Shown here: one piece after another, positions 6,896 through 16,064 of the stretch | Numbering within the stretch: position 1 is the first letter of the stretch | How the letters are laid out: the number at the start of each line of letters is the position of its first letter | Assembly (NCBI GenBank): GCA_964389545.1 | Contig: CAYMDN010000010.1 | Span: forward strand, 1-37,761 | Direction: 5' to 3' | DNA length: 37,761 nt | Origin: UMGS1781 sp964389545 | Lineage (GTDB): Bacteria; Bacillota; Clostridia; TANB77; CAG-508 | Notes under the pieces: model-generated | What the model was told of the DNA's origin: nothing | The model's database searches: none | Seen by the model: the letters and a program-made list of their open reading frames with translations, nothing else | Program-made: the position numbers and the translations under genes

Positions 6896-6936
6896 AATTT
6901 TTTTCCTCCTATAAAATAACATATTTTTTAAATTAA

Positions 6937-6966
6937 AATAACTATTTTGCAATATAACTGTATTAC
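6937..6966. promoter_or_regulatory. Operator-like sequence before the DGR target gene
   Basis: AAATAACTAT followed by TTTG, then CAATATAACTGTATTA, resembles the perfect palindrome at 980-1007 (about 21 of 28 positions alike). It lies between the stop of the baseplate gene and the start of the DGR target. It may let the HTH protein at 1088 act on the DGR unit. This is inference from motif likeness. Confidence 0.4.
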
Positions 6967-7808
6967 AAGCCAGCTACAATATATTCTCCATTCTCGGTTG
7001 CTAGTATATCTCCCGCCTCGGTTGTTATTGGAGATATAGCATCTATAACAATTTCGCTTAATTTATCTATTTGAACTTGTAGGTTTCCTGCTGCATCTTC
7101 TGATAACTGATCCTTCATTTCTTGGAACCAAGCATCAAATGCTTCCTCTTCTTGTGTGAAAAAGTTTGACATTATTTGTTTAACTTCTTCAAAGTAAGCA
7201 TCATGTTCCTCTTCTTGCTCTTTATAAAATTGTTTGTATGCTTCTTGCCATTGAACATATAATGTAGAAGTATCGACTTGATATATAAGACTCGTTACCC
7301 AAGGGCACTCACTACTTCCTCTACAATCAGTAATTAAATTTTGTGTAATTTCTACGCATGAAGGACTTATTCTAATATCCGCCAATCTAAATTCTGCTAT
7401 ATCCTCTTCTGTATTGATATCTGGATGCACAGGGTTACTTGAAGCTTGTCCTTGTCTATAAACTATATTTCCTATTCTTCCTGCCTGCGTTTTATCAACT
7501 TGAGCTACTATACTATCAATTCTTGGTAGTACCTCCGAATTCTGTGATATAGTTATCATTAAATCACTTGGATTTTCGAACCATTTATCTCCAATCAAAG
7601 CATAACCTGCAGATACAATTACATTCATTTCGTTATCTGCTGCAAAAACTTGTAGAAAGTCTGATGGTGTTCCTGCTGGTGTTGCGAAAACACCATTGCT
7701 TATTAGTTTCCTATATGGTCTATTCATATCATCTGCTGAATATGTTCTATCATCATCAATTGCATCAAAAAAGCCAGCCTCTACTTTATATTTAACATCA
7801 CTCGCCAT
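6963..7808 (-). CDS. Baseplate or tail-tip structural protein, 281 aa
   Basis: The N-terminus MASDVKYKVEAGFFDAIDDD and the region YRKLISNGVFATPAGTPSDF resemble Clostridia phage tail proteins that sit between the Gp37-like protein and the tail fibres. A mixed N-terminal domain is followed by a long acidic helix (YKQFYKEQEEEHDAYFEEV and FDAWFQEMKDQLSED) that looks like a coiled-coil stalk. It ends in a short beta stretch. It lies just before the DGR target in the operon and may form its attachment base. The exact family is not clear to me. Confidence 0.7.
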   Translation of the reverse strand: MASDVKYKVEAGFFDAIDDDRTYSADDMNRPYRKLISNGVFATPAGTPSDFLQVFAADNEMNVIVSAGYALIGDKWFENPSDLMITISQNSEVLPRIDSIVAQVDKTQAGRIGNIVYRQGQASSNPVHPDINTEEDIAEFRLADIRISPSCVEITQNLITDCRGSSECPWVTSLIYQVDTSTLYVQWQEAYKQFYKEQEEEHDAYFEEVKQIMSNFFTQEEEAFDAWFQEMKDQLSEDAAGNLQVQIDKLSEIVIDAISPITTEAGDILATENGEYIVAGL

Positions 7809-7831
7809 TTTCTGCCTCCTATCTATTTTTA

Positions 7832-8986
7832 TTATTCTATATTTTCAAAAGTTGGTTCCATAGTGTAACCATTATCATCTTGATTTTCTATTATTTCAGA
7901 TATTCTCACATTAATGGATATACCATATTCATTAACGATATTTACAATATCACCTAAATTGTAATCTTCTTTATATTTGTAACTCATACCAACTATTATT
8001 TCTCCAAAAAAAGAAGTAATAGATGTATATGCTGACATTTTCTCATATCCTGTGTTTTTTAGGTTTTCCATATAAATATTATTACATAATTGAACATTTG
8101 TAATTTCGCCAGCATCATTTTTTGTGAGTGTTGCAATGTTAGTTCCATTTACTTGATAATAAATTACATTATTTATAACTTTTTCTGTTCCGTTTGGATA
8201 ATTCGTTATTAATTCATCATAATCAATTTCACTAGAAATATTACGAGCATCAACATATAATTCATGTCTATCAATTCCTGAACCATTTCCTATTGTTACT
8301 GTTTTTCTTGCTACACCTTCTCCTTCTCCAGCAACTAACGCAACATTTTTTATATTGCTGTCATCTTTTGAGTAATCTGTTGTAGAAATATTATCGTAAT
8401 TATGTGAAAAAGTAATATATTGACTTATGTCATTACCTTTATATAACGCAAAAACAAAGTTACCATTATTAACGGTAACTTTATATCCCCATCCATATTG
8501 TTTGCATAATTCTTGTATTTTTTCTCCAACATTATCATATGTTACTTGTTCTCGTATAGTCTCAGAAAAGCCTTTTTTGTTTGCAAGAGCAAAATTCTTT
8601 ATTTTTCTATCTGAATTCGTTGGGTTGATAATTGAATCGTTAATCAAAGTCCTTATATAATCTTCAACTAATCCATTAAAATTAGTCTGCTTTATTACTA
8701 TTCTTTGATTTAAGATGTCTGTTATATCTTTGCCTGTAAGAATTAGTTGATCTCCATTTTCTTCGTCAGTTTGTAATTCTACTTTTTTTATTTTACAAAC
8801 CATATCATCATCGTTTCGTGCAATATATTTACATTCTTTTATTTTTCTAAAGTTTTCAATAGATGCAGATATAACTAACTCACAATCGCCAAGATCATTA
8901 TATCTTTTTGCCCATATTGCACTTGAATATGTATCAATTATATATTTTTTATTTAATTCATTATCTAATAAATAAAATTCTTCCAT
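7832..8986 (-). CDS. Siphovirus Gp37-like tail protein, 384 aa
   Basis: The start MEEFYLLDNELNKKYIIDTY and the pattern AIWAKRYNDLGDCELVI with LTGKDITDILNQRIV are typical of the Gp37-like tail proteins of Gram-positive siphophages, which follow the distal tail protein and link it to receptor-binding parts. It is mostly beta with few cysteines. It lies 5 bases after the distal tail gene, fitting the tape measure, Dit, Gp37, baseplate, fibre order. Confidence 0.75.
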   Translation of the reverse strand: MEEFYLLDNELNKKYIIDTYSSAIWAKRYNDLGDCELVISASIENFRKIKECKYIARNDDDMVCKIKKVELQTDEENGDQLILTGKDITDILNQRIVIKQTNFNGLVEDYIRTLINDSIINPTNSDRKIKNFALANKKGFSETIREQVTYDNVGEKIQELCKQYGWGYKVTVNNGNFVFALYKGNDISQYITFSHNYDNISTTDYSKDDSNIKNVALVAGEGEGVARKTVTIGNGSGIDRHELYVDARNISSEIDYDELITNYPNGTEKVINNVIYYQVNGTNIATLTKNDAGEITNVQLCNNIYMENLKNTGYEKMSAYTSITSFFGEIIVGMSYKYKEDYNLGDIVNIVNEYGISINVRISEIIENQDDNGYTMEPTFENIE

Positions 8987-8991
8987 ATAAT

Positions 8992-9852
8992 CTAAACTCC
9001 TAAATATACTTTGTAATAATTAAAATGAATATCTACTAAAATGTCATCATTTCCATCATCTGCTAAAAAGCTGAAGTTGTTGTCTCCAATTCCTAATTGG
9101 AAGAATGTAGAGCCACTTCTTACATAAGGAATTAAATTATATTCGACTGCATCTCTTGTTAGGATTATTGATTTACTTCCTCTATTACAATTAATAACCA
9201 ACTTATCATTTTTGTGAAATTCATAATCTACAATAAAGTTTTCTCCATTATCAACATTACGAATTTCTAATTTATTAACTGTTCCCATAAATTTCACATC
9301 AATAATTAATCCTGTCTTACTTTCACTATCATTTATAACATTTGTTACTTTTTCAAGTTCAAAAGAAGAAAAAGGAATTGGATTATCTACATTTATAGAA
9401 AATGGAAATGTAAATCGTTTAATAACTTTTGAAATACTCTGTACTATCGTTTCAATATCTTTTAAGTATGGATCTGGACATAAAATAGAAATTTGAGCAA
9501 CTTGTTTTTGTACGAAAGGTGTAACATCTAATGTTTGTACATAACCTTCAACAAAAATGTCCCTATACTCATCTTTATAATAAATTTTGCACCATTCTTT
9601 ATTCCTAAAAAACTTATATAATGTTAATCTATTCTTTTGAATATCACCATTAATATATACAGTAATAACAACTTCCCTATTGGGAATTCTTGAACTATTA
9701 AAAGAAGATCCATCACCATTTGCGTAATTCGATGTATTTACATTTGCATTAGGAGGGTTTAATCCAGAAATATCTGTTACTTGATAGTTTTCTTCATTGT
9801 TTGTAAGTTCGAGAACCGCTCCTCTTGTATTTTCGACTTTTAATGTAAACAT
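8992..9852 (-). CDS. Distal tail-like (Dit) protein, 286 aa
   Basis: MFTLKVENTRGAVLELTNNE is followed by SSRIPNREVVITVYINGD and RLTLYKFFRNKEWCKIYYKD, the usual look of a Dit N-terminal ring domain, and by a C-terminal beta domain. Dit forms the hub at the tail end. I start at 9852 because GGAGGG lies nine bases upstream; an earlier in-frame start at 9879 has none. It lies between the tape measure and the Gp37-like gene. Confidence 0.75.
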   Translation of the reverse strand: MFTLKVENTRGAVLELTNNEENYQVTDISGLNPPNANVNTSNYANGDGSSFNSSRIPNREVVITVYINGDIQKNRLTLYKFFRNKEWCKIYYKDEYRDIFVEGYVQTLDVTPFVQKQVAQISILCPDPYLKDIETIVQSISKVIKRFTFPFSINVDNPIPFSSFELEKVTNVINDSESKTGLIIDVKFMGTVNKLEIRNVDNGENFIVDYEFHKNDKLVINCNRGSKSIILTRDAVEYNLIPYVRSGSTFFQLGIGDNNFSFLADDGNDDILVDIHFNYYKVYLGV

Positions 9853-9871
9853 TTCTATTTTCCCTCCTATT

Positions 9872-12800
9872 CTAAGCATTGACTAAATTCAATAAATTTT
9901 TTGTTTGTCTATACAATTGTAGTCTTGATGGTTGTTTAGGTGCATTAATAATTTGAGTAAAGTTATTAGTATTTGAAGTAGTATTTGATATATTGTTTGT
10001 AGTTGCCAAATTATTGCCTTTTAATTGTTCGTTCATATCATTTGCTACTGCTTTAATCCAATGTTTATTTTTATGTAGTGGAACAACCGCTTCATCACCT
10101 TTACCTTCAAGCAAATATGGTTTTCCTTTTTTTACAACTGTTCCTTGCTCCAATTGTGGAATTTGTGGAACATTAAATGTATGTATCCAATCAAAAGGTT
10201 TAATTCCTACTATTTCAATACCTTTTATTTTTTCTAATATTCCATTTATAGCATTGAAAGGAACTGCTATTATCTTATTTATTCCACCTATTATTCCATT
10301 AACAACTGTCTTAAATACATTAACTATTCCCTCTTTTATTCCATCGAAGATTTTTCCGCCAGCACTAAAAACATTTTTTACCGCTTGCCATGCATTTGAA
10401 AATATATTTTTGAACCAATCAGTAACATGAGAAAATGCATTCTGTATGCCTTGCCAAATTCCTCCAAAAAAATCTCCTACTCCAGAAAACGCATTTTTTA
10501 TACCTTCCCATGCTCCTTGGAACATATTTCTAAACCAGTCCCCTATTCCACTAAGTATGCTGGTTACATTATCCCAAAGACCACCAAAGAATTCTCCTAT
10601 ACCTTGGAAAATAGCAACAATATTGTCCCACGCTTTTTGGAACATATCCTTAAACCAATTTCCTACATTAGCAAAGACATTTTGTATGCCTTGCCATGCA
10701 CCTTGAAAGAATTCTCCTAATTGTGCTGGTAGTTGAGCTAATGCTTGGAAAATTGCTACAATTATTTGAGGAATTGCTTTTATTAATTCCATACATATTT
10801 GTGGAATTGCCATAACAAGTCCCATGAATAATTGAATTGCTCCTTGAATAAGTGTTGGTAAGTTTTCAATTAATACTTGCACTATTGTCATAACAATTTT
10901 TGGTATTTCAGGTATCAAAGCTTGTATAATTTGTGGGATTGCATCTATTATTCCCATTAACAATTGTATTGCTCCTTGAATAATTGCACTTATTCCGTTT
11001 ATTAATCCATTAACTATTGCTTTTATAATAGTTGGTAATGCATCTAAAAGAGCATCTATAATTTGAGGAATAGCATCTATAATTCCCATTAATAATTGAA
11101 TCGCTCCATCTATTATAAGAGGTATGCCTGTAATCAAACCATTTACAATACTATCTATTATTTGTGGTAATGCATTTAGAATTGATTTAATAACTGTTGG
11201 AATTGCTTGTATTATTGCCATAAAGAATTGTATTGCTCCATTTATTAAATCTGGTATTCCATTTATTAAGGCTTGTACTAATTTTGGAATCATATTTACA
11301 AATGCTGTTACTATTTGTGGTATCATAGTTCCCATTCCATCTAATAGACTTTTTATTATTTGAATACCTGCAGTTACCAATTCTGGTAATAAATTAATTA
11401 TAGCATTTATTATAGATTGCAGTAGATTTGGTAATGCACTAACTAAACTTTGTATTAGTTTTGTAACAGCTGATAATAAATCTGGTAATATTCCTTCTAT
11501 TATTGATATTAACCTTGGTATAAGTCCATTAATTAGATCAGGTAGTTTTTTTAGAACTTCTTGTACTCTTGGAATTAAATTTTCAGCTACTGTTACAACA
11601 CTATCAATCATATTATCCATTAAACCTGTAAAATCTGCATTGTCATCTGCTATACCTACTAACAGATTATTCCACGCAGACTTCATGGAATTAACACTTC
11701 CTTGAATAGTTGTACTTGCTTCTTTAGCAGTAGTTCCTGTTATTCCCATGTTATCTTGTACTAAGTGTATAGCCTCGACAATATCGGCATAACTTTCTAT
11801 TGTTAAATCTCCTGCTTGACCTTGAGCTTTTGCTAGTTTATTCGCATCGCTGATTAATCTTTCCATTTCTGATTTTGTACCACCATAACCCAATTTCAAG
11901 TTATCTAGCATTGTATAATTTTGTTTTGCAAATCCCTGATAAGCATTTTGTATTGATTCCATAGATGTTCCCATTTTATTTGCATTATCAGACATGTCTG
12001 TTATTGCTTTATCAGCAACTTTAGCAGATTTTTCTGTATCTCCATTTAAGCTTTGTAATAATGAAGCAGAAAATGAAGTTACTGTTTCCATATATTCATT
12101 TGCAGAAAGTCCTGCAGTTTTATATGCATTATTTGCATATCCTTCTACTATTCCAGAACTATCTTTGAATAATGTTTCAACTCCACCTACTAATTGCTCA
12201 TAATCGCCATAACCTGCTATTGCTTGTTTTCCTACATCAAGCATAGCAGTACCTAATCTTTTCAAAGCACCTATTCCAGCTTCAATAGCATCTGTTGCTA
12301 AATTTGCTAGAACTCCCTTCATAACAGTAAAACCGCCTTGAGAAGCTTCATTTGCAGAGTCTCCTGCATCTTTTATACTTTTATCTAGTTTGTCTGCTGC
12401 TTTATCAGCACTTTCCATTTTTGTTTTATTTTCTTCTAAATCACTAGATAAAGTTTTTACTTCCTTGGCTAGATTTTTTGCTTCAGTAGAGTTCTTGCCA
12501 TATTGTAATACCGCTTCTTTATATGCTTCTTTGGCTTTATTAACTGCATTTTGTTGTGATTCAATTGTACTTGATAATTGACTTGTTGCACTTTTAGCTT
12601 TTTCTTCTGCTGATTGTACTTCTTTTAATTTTGCACTATAACTACTATATTCTTTTTCAGCTTTTGCTACTGTTGCCTCTTGGTTGTTTACAGTAACTGT
12701 TAAATCTGCAACTTGTTTTTTCATAGATGAGTGAGCAGTTTCTGCTTTGTTTAATTGGCTTTCTAAGTTTCTAACTTCATCAGAATTTTCTCCATAAGTC

Positions 12801-13114
12801 TTTTTAGCTTCTTCTAGTTTTTGCTTTAAGTTTTCAACTTCAGTAGCAGACATTTTTTCATATTTTTGTGCAGTTTGTAGTTGTGATTGATATGCTTGTA
12901 ATTTTGATGTTTGAGCTTCTATTGATGTTTTTAATTGCTTTAATTTAGCATTTAGCCCATCTGTTGATTTTGCCCAATCATCTAATCCACTACTAGCTTT
13001 GCTAAATTCTGATTTAGAGAGTTTCATTAGATTATTTGCTTCAGTTATATTTTTCTTAAATTCGGATATATCCAGTTTATATTTGGTTGTTATATCTTCG
13101 CCTTTATTAGCCAC
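9872..13114 (-). CDS. Tape measure protein, 1080 aa
   Basis: This long protein sets tail length. The first 260 residues are coiled coil (for example AKLKQLKTSIEAQTSKLQ). A TMP domain follows (MLDVGKQAIAGYGDYEQLVG, GYGGTKSEMERLISDANKLA). From about residue 500 to 770 there is a repeated hydrophobic pattern (GAIQLLMGIIDAIPQII and variants). Tryptophan-rich repeats (GDWFRNMFQGAWEGIKN) come next. The C-terminus has GKPYLLEGKGDEAVVPL, common to this family. The hydrophobic repeats are probably the part that enters the host membrane during DNA injection. Repeats at the DNA level are diverged. Confidence 0.95.
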   Translation of the reverse strand: MANKGEDITTKYKLDISEFKKNITEANNLMKLSKSEFSKASSGLDDWAKSTDGLNAKLKQLKTSIEAQTSKLQAYQSQLQTAQKYEKMSATEVENLKQKLEEAKKTYGENSDEVRNLESQLNKAETAHSSMKKQVADLTVTVNNQEATVAKAEKEYSSYSAKLKEVQSAEEKAKSATSQLSSTIESQQNAVNKAKEAYKEAVLQYGKNSTEAKNLAKEVKTLSSDLEENKTKMESADKAADKLDKSIKDAGDSANEASQGGFTVMKGVLANLATDAIEAGIGALKRLGTAMLDVGKQAIAGYGDYEQLVGGVETLFKDSSGIVEGYANNAYKTAGLSANEYMETVTSFSASLLQSLNGDTEKSAKVADKAITDMSDNANKMGTSMESIQNAYQGFAKQNYTMLDNLKLGYGGTKSEMERLISDANKLAKAQGQAGDLTIESYADIVEAIHLVQDNMGITGTTAKEASTTIQGSVNSMKSAWNNLLVGIADDNADFTGLMDNMIDSVVTVAENLIPRVQEVLKKLPDLINGLIPRLISIIEGILPDLLSAVTKLIQSLVSALPNLLQSIINAIINLLPELVTAGIQIIKSLLDGMGTMIPQIVTAFVNMIPKLVQALINGIPDLINGAIQFFMAIIQAIPTVIKSILNALPQIIDSIVNGLITGIPLIIDGAIQLLMGIIDAIPQIIDALLDALPTIIKAIVNGLINGISAIIQGAIQLLMGIIDAIPQIIQALIPEIPKIVMTIVQVLIENLPTLIQGAIQLFMGLVMAIPQICMELIKAIPQIIVAIFQALAQLPAQLGEFFQGAWQGIQNVFANVGNWFKDMFQKAWDNIVAIFQGIGEFFGGLWDNVTSILSGIGDWFRNMFQGAWEGIKNAFSGVGDFFGGIWQGIQNAFSHVTDWFKNIFSNAWQAVKNVFSAGGKIFDGIKEGIVNVFKTVVNGIIGGINKIIAVPFNAINGILEKIKGIEIVGIKPFDWIHTFNVPQIPQLEQGTVVKKGKPYLLEGKGDEAVVPLHKNKHWIKAVANDMNEQLKGNNLATTNNISNTTSNTNNFTQIINAPKQPSRLQLYRQTKNLLNLVNA

Positions 13115-13141
13115 TTTTACTCACCTCTTTTTTAACGCAAA

Positions 13142-13363
13142 TTAAAACCAGCTGTCTCCAGCTGGTCTCCTGTTTATTTTTTTCTTTTTGCTTTTACCTT
13201 TATCATCATAAATATTTAATCTTCTAACTAATAAAAATACTTCATTTATTTTTTCTTTTCTTATTGAAAATGGTGTAACTGCAGGAAATCGTTCGCAAAT
13301 TTGCATTTCCAATTCAAAGAATATCTGATAAAGGGGAACATCAGATATGTCCCCCTCTTCTAG
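13142..13363 (-). CDS. gpT-like tail assembly chaperone extension, made by -1 frameshift
   Basis: In the -1 frame from the end of the preceding gene, 73 codons run without a stop, from LEEGDISDVPLYQIFFELEM to RRPAGDSWF. This is the T part of the classical G/GT chaperone pair in siphophages. It has no start of its own; it is reached by slipping at A_AAA_AAC (13363-13369) just before the TAG of gpG. The GT fusion recruits tail-tube protein to the tape measure during assembly. It lies directly before the tape measure gene, as expected. Confidence 0.8.
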   Translation of the reverse strand, partial: LEEGDISDVPLYQIFFELEMQICERFPAVTPFSIRKEKINEVFLLVRRLNIYDDKGKSKKKKINRRPAGDSWF

Positions 13364-13695
13364 TTTTTTCCGTTATTTCCTTTAGTTATTTGATTGATTG
13401 AATATGTCACTATATTAGATAAAGCATCTACTATTTCACTTATTTTTGTATTTCTTAATTCTTCGTCTGTTAAGCCTTCAAAGACATCTTTAAGTAATGG
13501 TTTAACAATATCCATTGAATGTGCTAATACTTTTGCAACTGCCTTTAATAATTCTGTTCTATTATCTGCTTGAATATTATCTATATCCATAACATCTAGT
13601 AGATCTTCAACTGTTCCAAACATCAAATCGTATGTTTCTGCTGTATAAGTTTTAATGATTTTTCTTTTTTCATAAATATTTAATTTTAGATCCAT
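13360..13695 (-). CDS. gpG-like tail assembly chaperone, 111 aa
   Basis: A helical protein (YDLMFGTVEDLLDVMDIDNI, then VAKVLAHSMDIVKPLLKDVF) encoded between the major tail protein and the tape measure. It is the G form of the tail chaperone pair; a fraction of ribosomes slip at its end to make GT. AGGAGG precedes the ATG. Confidence 0.8.
   Translation of the reverse strand: MDLKLNIYEKRKIIKTYTAETYDLMFGTVEDLLDVMDIDNIQADNRTELLKAVAKVLAHSMDIVKPLLKDVFEGLTDEELRNTKISEIVDALSNIVTYSINQITKGNNGKN
13363..13369 (-). promoter_or_regulatory. -1 programmed frameshift site, A_AAA_AAC
   Basis: The zero-frame codons are GGA AAA AAC TAG. The heptamer A AAA AAC is a classical -1 slippery site and lies immediately before the stop. 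The overlapping -1 frame opens into a 73-codon gpT-like extension. Confidence 0.85.
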
Positions 13696-13707
13696 TTTCT
13701 AATCCTC

Positions 13708-14337
13708 CTAGGCTTCAATTGTTTTTGCTTCCAAAGTATCTATTGTTGTAACAGTATCAAAGAATGTACTTACATCTGCAAGATCTTTTGCCACATCAAC
13801 ATTAATAGCTTTTGCTGGTTTTCCTGTTTTAGTAAATTTATGTGTTGTAGAAATTCCTGTATAAGTTATTTCTTGACCATTTGAATCTGTTCCATCATTT
13901 TCAGTTGCGTGTGTATTGTCTGGAATATTAAATGTTCCTTTATGTCTCCATACATAAACTTCATCACCATTTGTTTTTTTAGTTTTGTAACCTAAAGCAA
14001 AGTATTTTACTTTTCTTTCTCCTTCTATCAATGTTCCTGTTTCTTCATCATAGTCTTGTCCTGTAATTAGTGCTAGTTTATCTTGAGGAATTACAGATAC
14101 TGTACATTTAATTTCGTCTGCTCCTGTAGAATTAATTACAATTGCAGCCATATTATTATAATATTTTGATTCACTTGAATTACTTGTAGTTTTTGAAATT
14201 TCTGCAACACCTGCTAATTCAATTACATCTCCTGTTGTGTATCCTTCTCCCTCTTTATTATTATCTGTTTTTACTTCAGCAATAACTAAATCTGTTACAC
14301 CTCTGTATTCAACAATTTCATCAAGATTTTTGTTCAT
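13708..14337 (-). CDS. Major tail tube protein, 209 aa
   Basis: MNKNLDEIVEYRGVTDLVIA with the later stretch KVKYFALGYKTKKTNGDEVY and EITYTGISTTHKFTKTGKPA is typical of the phi13/HK97-type major tail protein. It is a beta protein that forms the tail tube. Strong AGGAGG at the start and position between the head-completion genes and gpG support this. Confidence 0.85.
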   Translation of the reverse strand: MNKNLDEIVEYRGVTDLVIAEVKTDNNKEGEGYTTGDVIELAGVAEISKTTSNSSESKYYNNMAAIVINSTGADEIKCTVSVIPQDKLALITGQDYDEETGTLIEGERKVKYFALGYKTKKTNGDEVYVWRHKGTFNIPDNTHATENDGTDSNGQEITYTGISTTHKFTKTGKPAKAINVDVAKDLADVSTFFDTVTTIDTLEAKTIEA

Positions 14338-14350
14338 GTTTTTACCCTCC

Positions 14351-14695
14351 TTATAAATTTTCTATTATTTTTACGGCTATGCCTCTTCCTGTTTGTGTGG
14401 GTTCATCACTTTCAACATCATAGCCTTTGCCACTTACTATGAACCCCTCTGCTTTTAATTTCTTTTTTGCATTTAGTAATTCTTTTTCTACTAAATCAGG
14501 GTTGTTTGAATAAAATGCAACAATAAAAAGCCATATTGTCTTATGTTCTTCATTGTTATAAAATCCATCTCCATTTGTACTCATATTTTTAAATGTAAAA
14601 TATGAATCAGGATAACCTTCTTCTTGATTCATTGTATTTTGTTGGAAATATGGATAATTCAAACTTTCCAATACGCTTATTAATTTGTCTTTCAT
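14351..14695 (-). CDS. Tail terminator/completion-type protein, 114 aa
   Basis: MKDKLISVLESLNYPYFQQN is followed by PDSYFTFKNMSTNGDGFYNN and a beta-alpha C-terminus. In this position of HK97-type phages, between the gp10-like gene and the major tail gene, the gene usually encodes the tail terminator that caps the tube. The ATG directly follows the stop of the preceding gene, so translation is coupled. Confidence 0.65.
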   Translation of the reverse strand: MKDKLISVLESLNYPYFQQNTMNQEEGYPDSYFTFKNMSTNGDGFYNNEEHKTIWLFIVAFYSNNPDLVEKELLNAKKKLKAEGFIVSGKGYDVESDEPTQTGRGIAVKIIENL

Positions 14696-15155
14696 CTATC
14701 CATTCAACCTCCTTATTTCATTATTAAATATTTCCCTTTGTGCTTCTGCTACTTCTCTTCGTGTACTAGCACCGAAGAAAGCATTATACATTTTTTGATC
14801 TTTCTTTGTTTCTTCAGCTACACCTAGATTTTTTCCATACTGGTTACTTACTGCATGGCTTTGTGTTCCATACATTAAAAATATAGAAGCTAATCCGCCT
14901 TCGCTTATACTAAAACCTGTTTTTACACTTGCGAGAGTACCGTTCCCATTCGATTACCGCTTCTTTGCGTAAAGTTTTTTCTGTTTGATGTGTTTCATTA
15001 TGTGGTGTTATAGCATCTTGTGCTTTTTGTGTAATAATTTCGTGAGTTTTCTTCAAGGCTTTTTCAGATATGTTTTTTACATTACCATTTAATTTATTAA
15101 GTCTTGCTATTGCCTCTTCAAAGCCATCAAATTCTATATATGTTTTTCTACTCAT
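14696..15155 (-). CDS. HK97-gp10-type head-tail protein, read through a CGG +1 shift
   Basis: The N-terminal half starts MSRKTYIEFDGFEEAIARLN, typical of HK97 gp10-like proteins that join head and tail. Its frame meets GAA CGG TAC (CGG 14940-14942) and stops soon after. Dropping the C gives WE-GTLASVKTGFSISEGG, then GLASIFLMYGTQSHAVSN and FFGASTRREVAEAQREIF to the TAG just before the next ATG. The joined protein is 152 aa, normal for the family, and the C-terminal half is clearly gp10-like. The stop abuts the next start, which supports the joined reading. Confidence 0.8.
14940..14942 (-). other. CGG recoding site 4 (gp10-like protein)
   Basis: Zero frame reads TGG GAA CGG TAC TCT and reaches TAG seven codons later. 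Skipping the C gives GAA GGT ACT CTC GCA, that is E-G-T-L-A, and about 80 further codons of the family. Confidence 0.85.
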
Positions 15156-15156
15156 A

Positions 15157-15363
15157 TTACTCTATTTCTGTTGCCTTAATTACTCCATCATCTGTTACAG
15201 TTATTGCAAATTTTTTTGTACTATCAGTTGTTGAGGATGCTAGTATTATTTCTTTTGATGGTTCCTTAAACATATTATTTAAAACTTCACAGATAGTAGT
15301 TCCTTCTATTTCTTTTCCTGTGATTCTTTTATACAATCTTTTTAAACAATTTACTTTATCCAT
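15157..15363 (-). CDS. Small head-region protein, 68 aa
   Basis: MDKVNCLKRLYKRITGKEIE followed by EVLNNMFKEPSKEIILASST and a short beta end TVTDDGVIKATEIE. It lies between the head-closure gene and the gp10-like gene. I know no function; it is common for HK97-like phages to carry a short gene here. GGAGGAG precedes the ATG. Confidence 0.65.
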   Translation of the reverse strand: MDKVNCLKRLYKRITGKEIEGTTICEVLNNMFKEPSKEIILASSTTDSTKKFAITVTDDGVIKATEIE

Positions 15364-15752
15364 TAGGCTCCTCCCTTCACTCTTTTTACTTTAAATTTTA
15401 AGAATTGATTTCTCATATTGATATTTTCTGGTTCATTTATAATATCAAAAACAGCTTCATCACTTGCTCTTGCAATTCTGCAATTGCTTGTTATTTCTGG
15501 TCTATACCATGTTTCTATATTTGCAGTATCTTCTATGGAATATATGCCATTTACTGTTTTTTCGGTTCCACCATATGTTTTGAAACTTCCAAAAAACAAG
15601 TTAACAGGTTTGTTATTTTTGTCTTTTACAGATAAGGCTTCTTCAACTGTCGGATATTCTTTTTTAGTAACACCATTTGTTTTAGAGATTGATTTTGGGA
15701 TCAATAATACAAGTGGAATAGGATTTTTTATTTCTAATCTATAATCACTCAT
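15363..15752 (-). CDS. Head closure-type protein, 129 aa
   Basis: A beta-rich protein starting MSDYRLEIKNPIPLVLLIPK with YRPEITSNCRIARASDEAVF and MRNQFLKFKVKRVKGGA at the end. Its place, after the gp6-like connector and before the gp10-like gene, is that of the head-closure protein. It overlaps its upstream neighbour by four bases (ATGA). The family call is from context and general look. Confidence 0.55.
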   Translation of the reverse strand: MSDYRLEIKNPIPLVLLIPKSISKTNGVTKKEYPTVEEALSVKDKNNKPVNLFFGSFKTYGGTEKTVNGIYSIEDTANIETWYRPEITSNCRIARASDEAVFDIINEPENINMRNQFLKFKVKRVKGGA

Positions 15753-16051
15753 TTTTTATCACCCTCACTATTCTGATTAGCTTTTTCTTTTTCAATATCA
15801 GAGCTATCTTTGCTACTTAATTGAATTGCTCTTTGTAAGAAATATGGAGAGAACGATGTCCCTCCACTTCCATAATTCCATAAATCTGATACACCTCTTG
15901 CAATTACACCAACTGTCGAAGAAGCATTAACAACATCTTTATTTACTCCACCATCTAAAAGAAATTGCTTTACATCATCAATATATCCTTGAATTGTATC
16001 ATCTTGATAGTCTCCAGTAATTCCGAGACGCTTTTTTACTTCTTCTAACAT
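15749..16051 (-). CDS. Head-tail connector, gp6-like, 100 aa
   Basis: MLEEVKKRLGITGDYQDDTI, then GYIDDVKQFLLDGGVNKDVV and GVIARGVSDLWNYGSGGTSF: the usual helical pattern of HK97 gp6-like adaptors that form the ring under the portal. The charged tail SDIEKEKANQNSEGDKK is probably disordered. It lies downstream of the capsid gene. Confidence 0.8.
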   Translation of the reverse strand: MLEEVKKRLGITGDYQDDTIQGYIDDVKQFLLDGGVNKDVVNASSTVGVIARGVSDLWNYGSGGTSFSPYFLQRAIQLSSKDSSDIEKEKANQNSEGDKK

Positions 16052-16064
16052 ATTACATTCTCCT

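Noticed and set aside
10427..10720. Plus-strand open frames inside the tape measure gene
   Set aside because: They are antisense shadows of the repetitive tape measure sequence, without ribosome sites or family likeness.
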